Of a stretch of DNA of 26,900 nucleotides, positions 24,113 through 26,900 are shown one piece after another. The translations under genes were made by a program, and so were the position numbers. The notes below the pieces were generated by a model, which did not search any database, was not told the origin of the DNA, and saw only the letters and a program-made list of their open reading frames with translations. Source of the stretch: 9FT-COMBO-53-11 sp040900215 (GTDB taxonomy: Bacteria > Patescibacteriota > WWE3 > 9FT-COMBO-53-11); assembly GCA_040900215.1 (NCBI GenBank), contig JBBDZL010000012.1, positions 1-26,900 of the forward strand, written 5' to 3'. Within the stretch, counting starts at the first letter, position 1. Each line of letters begins with the position of its first letter.

Positions 24113-24214
24113 AAAAGCGCGCAGGCGATGTGCTTTTAAGGGACATCCCGCAGTCCGACGGGACGAGGGCGAGGCGCTCCGCCAGCCCGGCGGAGACGCC
24201 GTTCCCGAAAAAGC
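24113..24214 (+). other. Structured leader region before the ECF sigma gene
   Basis: An outer stem GCTTTT..GGGA (24132-24137, 24140-24143) pairs with TCCC..AAAAGC (24203-24206, 24209-24214). It encloses a hairpin TCCCG/CGGGA (24146-24150/24159-24163) and a long hairpin GGCGCTCCGCC/GGCGGAGACGCC (24173-24183/24189-24200, one bulge). A second AAAAGC at 24113-24118 could pair with GCTTTT instead, so two mutually exclusive folds exist. The block ends at the upstream ATG (24215). It could regulate translation or be a repeat element. Confidence 0.5.
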
Positions 24215-24235
24215 ATGAGCCGAGCGCATAAAACT

Positions 24236-24790
24236 ATGGACATTCACGAAGAAGAAAAGCTGGTCCGCGCCGCCCAAAAAATCAAGAGCGGCCCCAACGC
24301 TCCCTTCGGGGAACTCTATCAACATTACGCTTCCCGGGTTAAAAAATTCTTCCTCAAGCGCCTCGCGGACGAAACCCTGGCCGACGACCTCTCTTCCAAG
24401 ACCTTCGAAAAAGCCCTCCACGGTCTGGGCAAGTTCCGCTGGCAAGGAATCCCCTTCTCGGCCTGGCTCTTCCGAATCGCCCGCAACGTCTTCTTTGATC
24501 ATCTAAGAAGTGAGCGAGGCAAAAAACACGTCTCGCTCGAAAAAACCGCCCCGCTCAAGAGTAATCTGCCAACCCAGTTCGAGGAGTTGGAACAAGCCCA
24601 AGAGCACGAGCTCCTCTGGAAAGCTATCGCCAAACTGGCCGGCCGGGAGCGGGAAATCGTTTACCTCAAGTTCTACGAGGGGCACACCAACCGCATTATT
24701 GCGGAGATCACCCAGCTCTCCGAAACCAATGTGGGCACCATCCTCTACCGAACGCTCCGGAAGCTAAGGGAAGATCTAAAAAACATATAA
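24236..24790 (+). CDS. ECF-type sigma-70 family RNA polymerase sigma factor
   Basis: This 184-aa protein (191 aa if the ATG at 24215 is used) has only sigma regions 2 and 4, as in ECF factors. Region 2 holds FGELYQHYASRVKKFFLKRL, ADDLSSKTFEKALHGL and FSAWLFRIARNVFFDHLRSERG, each described separately. Region 4 holds LAGREREIVYLKFYEGHTNRIIAEI and a helix ending VGTILYRTLRKLREDL. The ATG at 24236 was preferred because the protein then begins near region 2 and the upstream ATG abuts a stem-loop block; neither has a Shine-Dalgarno site. No anti-sigma factor gene lies beside it. Its last 16 codons are duplicated downstream. Confidence 0.88.
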   Translation: MDIHEEEKLVRAAQKIKSGPNAPFGELYQHYASRVKKFFLKRLADETLADDLSSKTFEKALHGLGKFRWQGIPFSAWLFRIARNVFFDHLRSERGKKHVSLEKTAPLKSNLPTQFEELEQAQEHELLWKAIAKLAGREREIVYLKFYEGHTNRIIAEITQLSETNVGTILYRTLRKLREDLKNI

Positions 24791-25149
24791 GCGAAGGGTT
24801 TCGAGAAAGCGCAGCTTCGAGATGTTTGAGCGAGGGCCCGATTTCGATCCTATGCTTTGAGAAATCGGCGTCCGGTTCGCCTGAGGCGAACGCGAGTCCT
24901 CGAAGCGAGAACTTAGAAACCCGAGTTTTAAAACGCCAAAATGTGGGCACCATCCTCTACCGAACGCTCCGGAAGCTAAGGGAAGATCTAAAAANNNNNN
25001 NNNNNNNNNNNNNNNNNNNNNNNNNNNNNNNNNNNNNNNNNNNNNNNNNNNNNNNNNNNNNNNNNNNNNNNNNNNNNNNNNNNNNNNNNNNNNNAACGCC
25101 AAAATGTGGGCACCATCCTCTACCGAACGCTCCGGAAGCTAAGGGAAGA
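24728..25149 (+). repeat. Duplicated sigma-gene tail around an assembly gap
   Basis: The tail of the ECF sigma gene (24728-24782) recurs exactly at 24940-24994, directly before 100 N. A second identity of 55 nt links 24932-24986 to 25095-25149 after the gap. The simplest reading is at least one extra 212-nt tandem unit, with the copy number unresolved by the assembler. After the last copy the frame would read REDLNLQNL and stop at 25170. Confidence 0.8.
24796..24922 (+). other. Multi-branched inverted-repeat block (candidate structured RNA)
   Basis: This gene-free stretch folds as a closed multi-branch structure. The outer stem is GGGTTTC/GAAACCC (24796-24802/24916-24922), then GCTTCGAG/CTCGAAGC (24814-24821/24899-24906). 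These enclose hairpins CCGATTTC/GAAATCGG (24838-24845/24861-24868) and GTTCGCC-TGA-GGCGAAC (24875-24891). All four stems are perfect. No known RNA family is recognised. It is part of the 212-nt repeated unit. Confidence 0.5.
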
Positions 25150-25156
25150 CTTGAAC

Positions 25157-25185
25157 TTGCAGAACCTATAGTTTAGTAGTAGAAT
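25157..25185 (+). promoter_or_regulatory. Promoter of the zinc-finger gene
   Basis: TTGCAG (25157-25162), 17 nt, TAGAAT (25180-25185), then about 29 nt to the ATG with a Shine-Dalgarno GGGAGG at 25204-25209. Confidence 0.65.
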
Positions 25186-25214
25186 TAGCTTAATCAGTGT
25201 TCCGGGAGGTTCTC

Positions 25215-25403
25215 ATGAATGGCACGTTGGTGGTCGTCGAAAAGGACCACTCTTGCGGCCGGTGTCCGGAAGTCATTCCAACCGGATCTAAGGCCTGGGA
25301 AATTCAGGTGCGAACCACCACTCCGAACCAATGGGGAAACGACCGGCCGATCATGGTGCGGGTTCACTATCACCCCGAGTGTTGGGAGGCCAAGCAGGGT
25401 TAG
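25215..25403 (+). CDS. Small zinc-finger protein with PARP-finger-like spacing
   Basis: This 62-aa protein carries one likely zinc site: CGRC near residue 14-17 and HPEC near residue 53-56, that is C-x2-C-x35-H-x2-C. The pattern SCGRCPEVIPTG and YHPECW resembles the PARP-type DNA-nick-sensing zinc finger (C-x2-C, about 28-30 residues, H-x2-C), with a slightly longer middle. No catalytic domain is attached. The start is the ATG at 25215, 5 nt after GGGAGG; an upstream in-frame ATG at 25197 has no such site. It is a monocistronic unit with its own promoter and terminator. A DNA- or RNA-binding role is inferred only. Confidence 0.75.
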   Translation: MNGTLVVVEKDHSCGRCPEVIPTGSKAWEIQVRTTTPNQWGNDRPIMVRVHYHPECWEAKQG

Positions 25404-25427
25404 GAAGCAATTCCTGACCCTTTTTTT
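25397..25427 (+). terminator. Strong intrinsic terminator of the zinc-finger gene
   Basis: GGGTTAGGAA pairs with TTCCTGACCC over 10 bp (one T-G pair), loop GCAA, followed by seven T. The stop TAG lies in the stem, and the T-run overlaps the convergent murA stop codon. Confidence 0.92.
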
Positions 25428-26766
25428 AACCGATCTTTCTGATCTTTGCTCCCAAACGGGAGAGTTTTTCCTCCAAGTTCTCGTACCCCCGCTCGATGTG
25501 TTCCACCCCCGAAATTCTGCTCTCTCCCTCGGCGGCCAGCGCCGCCAAGACCAGCGCCGCTCCCGCCCGCAGGTCGGTGATCTGGGCCTGAGCCCCCTTC
25601 AACGGCGTTGGCCCGGAAACTTTCGCAAAAGTCTTCGGCTCGCCGGCCCCCTGCCAATCAAACTCGTAGTCCTCCGGCGCAAAATCCCGGCCCAGTTCCC
25701 CGGGAGTATGGAGCTCGATCTGCGCTCCAAATTTTTTCAGCTCCGCCAAGTATTTCCAGCGGTCCTCGTAAACGGTTTCGTGGACCAACGAATCTCCCTT
25801 AGCCTGGGTCAGCAGGACGGTCAAAGGCTGCTGCCAGTCGGTCATAAACCCCGGATGGGGAGAGGTCTCCACTTCCGCCGATTCAAAGACCGTTCCCTCT
25901 TTGACGTAGACCCGCAGATTATTTCCCTGCACCTCCCAGGAAACCCCGATCTTTTGAAGCTTCGCCAAAAAAGAATTCAAATCGGCGGTGTTCAGGTTGG
26001 TCATCCGAATGTCCCCCCGCGTCACCGCCGCCGCCACCCCGTAAGTGACTGCCTCGTTCCGGTCGGGAATAACCCGGTGCCGGGCGCCGGCCAGCGACTG
26101 GACCCCCTGGACGCGCAAGATCCCCGGGTTCTTCGAATCCCGCTCAATCTTCGCCCCCATCTCATTCAAAAGCGCGGCCAGGTCGTCCACCTCCGGCTCC
26201 TGCGCCGCTCCCATCATCTCGGTCTCCCCTTCGGCCAACACGGCGGCCAGCATAATGTTCTCCGTCCCCATCACGGTCCGCTTCTTGAAAACCACCCGTC
26301 CCCCGCGCAGCTTCTTCGCCGTCCCGACGATCCTCTCCTTTCCCACTTCGAATTTCGCTCCCAACGCTTCCAGCCCCGCCAGATGACGGTCAAGCGGCCG
26401 GGTTCCGATTGCGCATCCCCCCGGAGCCGGCAGAACCACCCGCCCTTGCCGTGACAGTAATGGGCCCATCACGATGATTGAACCGCGGCTTTGGCTGGAA
26501 AGGCGGACGGGAACTTCGGTTCTCAAACTGATCGGGGGGCGAAGGATCAAAACTCCCGGCGAGCGGGAGACTTCCACTCCCAGAGCTTTCACAATCTCCA
26601 AATCAATCTCGACATCCGAAATCGCCGGCACGTTCTCCAAGGTAAGTTGGTCCGAAGTAAGCAGCGAAGCGGCAATCTCTTTGACCACCGCATTTTTCGC
26701 TCCCGAAATTTTTACTTCGCCTTTGAGGGGAATTCCGCCTTCAATAATGTATTTCTTTTCCGGCAC
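25426..26766 (-). CDS. murA: UDP-N-acetylglucosamine 1-carboxyvinyltransferase
   Basis: This 446-aa cytoplasmic enzyme adds enolpyruvate from PEP to UDP-GlcNAc, the first committed step of peptidoglycan synthesis. It shows GAKNAVVKEIAASLL (Lys-Asn pair for substrate binding), the active-site Cys in PGGCAIGTRPLDRHL, DRNEAVTYGVAAAVT, PHPGFMTDWQQP with the catalytic Asp, and DLRAGAALVLAAL. The Cys means normal fosfomycin sensitivity would be expected. Length is slightly above the usual 420 aa. The start is GTG at 26766, with AT-rich sequence before it and no Shine-Dalgarno site. Confidence 0.96.
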   Translation of the reverse strand: MPEKKYIIEGGIPLKGEVKISGAKNAVVKEIAASLLTSDQLTLENVPAISDVEIDLEIVKALGVEVSRSPGVLILRPPISLRTEVPVRLSSQSRGSIIVMGPLLSRQGRVVLPAPGGCAIGTRPLDRHLAGLEALGAKFEVGKERIVGTAKKLRGGRVVFKKRTVMGTENIMLAAVLAEGETEMMGAAQEPEVDDLAALLNEMGAKIERDSKNPGILRVQGVQSLAGARHRVIPDRNEAVTYGVAAAVTRGDIRMTNLNTADLNSFLAKLQKIGVSWEVQGNNLRVYVKEGTVFESAEVETSPHPGFMTDWQQPLTVLLTQAKGDSLVHETVYEDRWKYLAELKKFGAQIELHTPGELGRDFAPEDYEFDWQGAGEPKTFAKVSGPTPLKGAQAQITDLRAGAALVLAALAAEGESRISGVEHIERGYENLEEKLSRLGAKIRKIG

Positions 26767-26801
26767 GGAGATTAAATTTTAACACCTTCATTTGGAATTA
26801 C

Positions 26802-26889
26802 TTGGACGGTCGCCTCAGGCGACCTAGCAAATTCGCTGCGCTCACTTGGACGGCTTGCTTCGCAAACCTAGCAAATTCGCTGCGCTCAT
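26802..26889 (+). repeat. Dispersed hairpin repeat, copies 4 and 5 in tandem (44-bp units)
   Basis: Two direct units begin at 26802 and 26846. Each has TTGGACGG, a variable hairpin, ACCTAGCAAATTCGCT and GCGCTCA. The variable stems are TCGCC-TCA-GGCGA (copy 4) and TTGC-TTC-GCAA (copy 5). They lie upstream of murA and may continue beyond the window. Confidence 0.75.
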
Positions 26890-26900
26890 TTGTCGGGACT

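Noticed and set aside
24826..25176. Open frame running across the second gap with the sigma tail
   Set aside because: It passes through 100 N and through the inverted-repeat block, and only its end resembles a protein because that part is copied from the sigma gene.
25219..26454. Long plus-strand frame of 411 aa opposite murA
   Set aside because: It is antisense to a clear murA, rich in Pro/Arg/His from G+C-biased codons, and shows no family motif.

Overview
The window is a gene-dense piece (about 54% G+C by eye) of a bacterial genome that uses the standard bacterial code: TGA is a stop in ftsW, nrdJ, murE and others. It is probably a metagenome-assembled scaffold, because both 100-N gaps are flanked by identical 55-nt segments, the usual trace of a k-mer assembler. 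Several traits point to a Candidate Phyla Radiation (Patescibacteria) type organism: a compact layout, few Shine-Dalgarno sites, start codons placed 6 nt after a -10 box, a minimal cell-wall and division cluster, and an IleS with an HHAWG/MHKSSGN signature. The taxon is an inference; no rRNA gene is present.

Layout. 1-4.1 kb: a ROK-family sugar kinase, tRNA-Thr(CGT) with a membrane-anchored Ig-like protein starting 7 nt after it, a polysaccharide flippase, tRNA-Val(CAC) overlapped by a small GIY-YIG nuclease gene, and signal peptidase I. 4.1-7.6 kb (minus): ileS-rplU-rpmA, tightly overlapping. 7.6-8.6 kb: a primary-type sigma-70 factor with a clear promoter, ribosome binding site and terminator. 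8.6-12.7 kb (minus): a B12-dependent ribonucleotide reductase (nrdJ) with a 363-aa intein directly before its catalytic cysteine, followed by a corrinoid adenosyltransferase that could make its cofactor. 12.9-23.1 kb (minus): a division and cell-wall cluster in transcript order aminotransferase::murE, murB, mraY, ftsW, murG, ftsQ, ftsA, ftsZ. 23.3-25.4 kb (plus): a shortened Mur-ligase (MurF-like) protein, an ECF-type sigma factor between structured DNA/RNA blocks and followed by a duplicated copy of its own tail, and a 62-aa zinc-finger protein with its own promoter and terminator. 25.4-26.8 kb (minus): murA. The right edge carries two tandem 44-bp hairpin repeats.

How the genes work together. 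MurA and MurB make UDP-MurNAc, MurE extends the stem peptide, MraY and MurG make lipid I and lipid II, and FtsW, FtsQ, FtsA and FtsZ form the division machinery; the flippase and signal peptidase serve the envelope. NrdJ and the adenosyltransferase form a B12-dependent dNTP module.

The most unusual points are an in-frame aminotransferase-MurE fusion with a buried ribosome binding site, an MraY with two of its three catalytic aspartates replaced (D to E and D to N), a MurF-like protein lacking much of the active site, a dispersed hairpin repeat with compensatory stem changes, an ECF sigma gene embedded in structured elements with a duplicated tail, and tRNA-mRNA junctions and leaderless starts.
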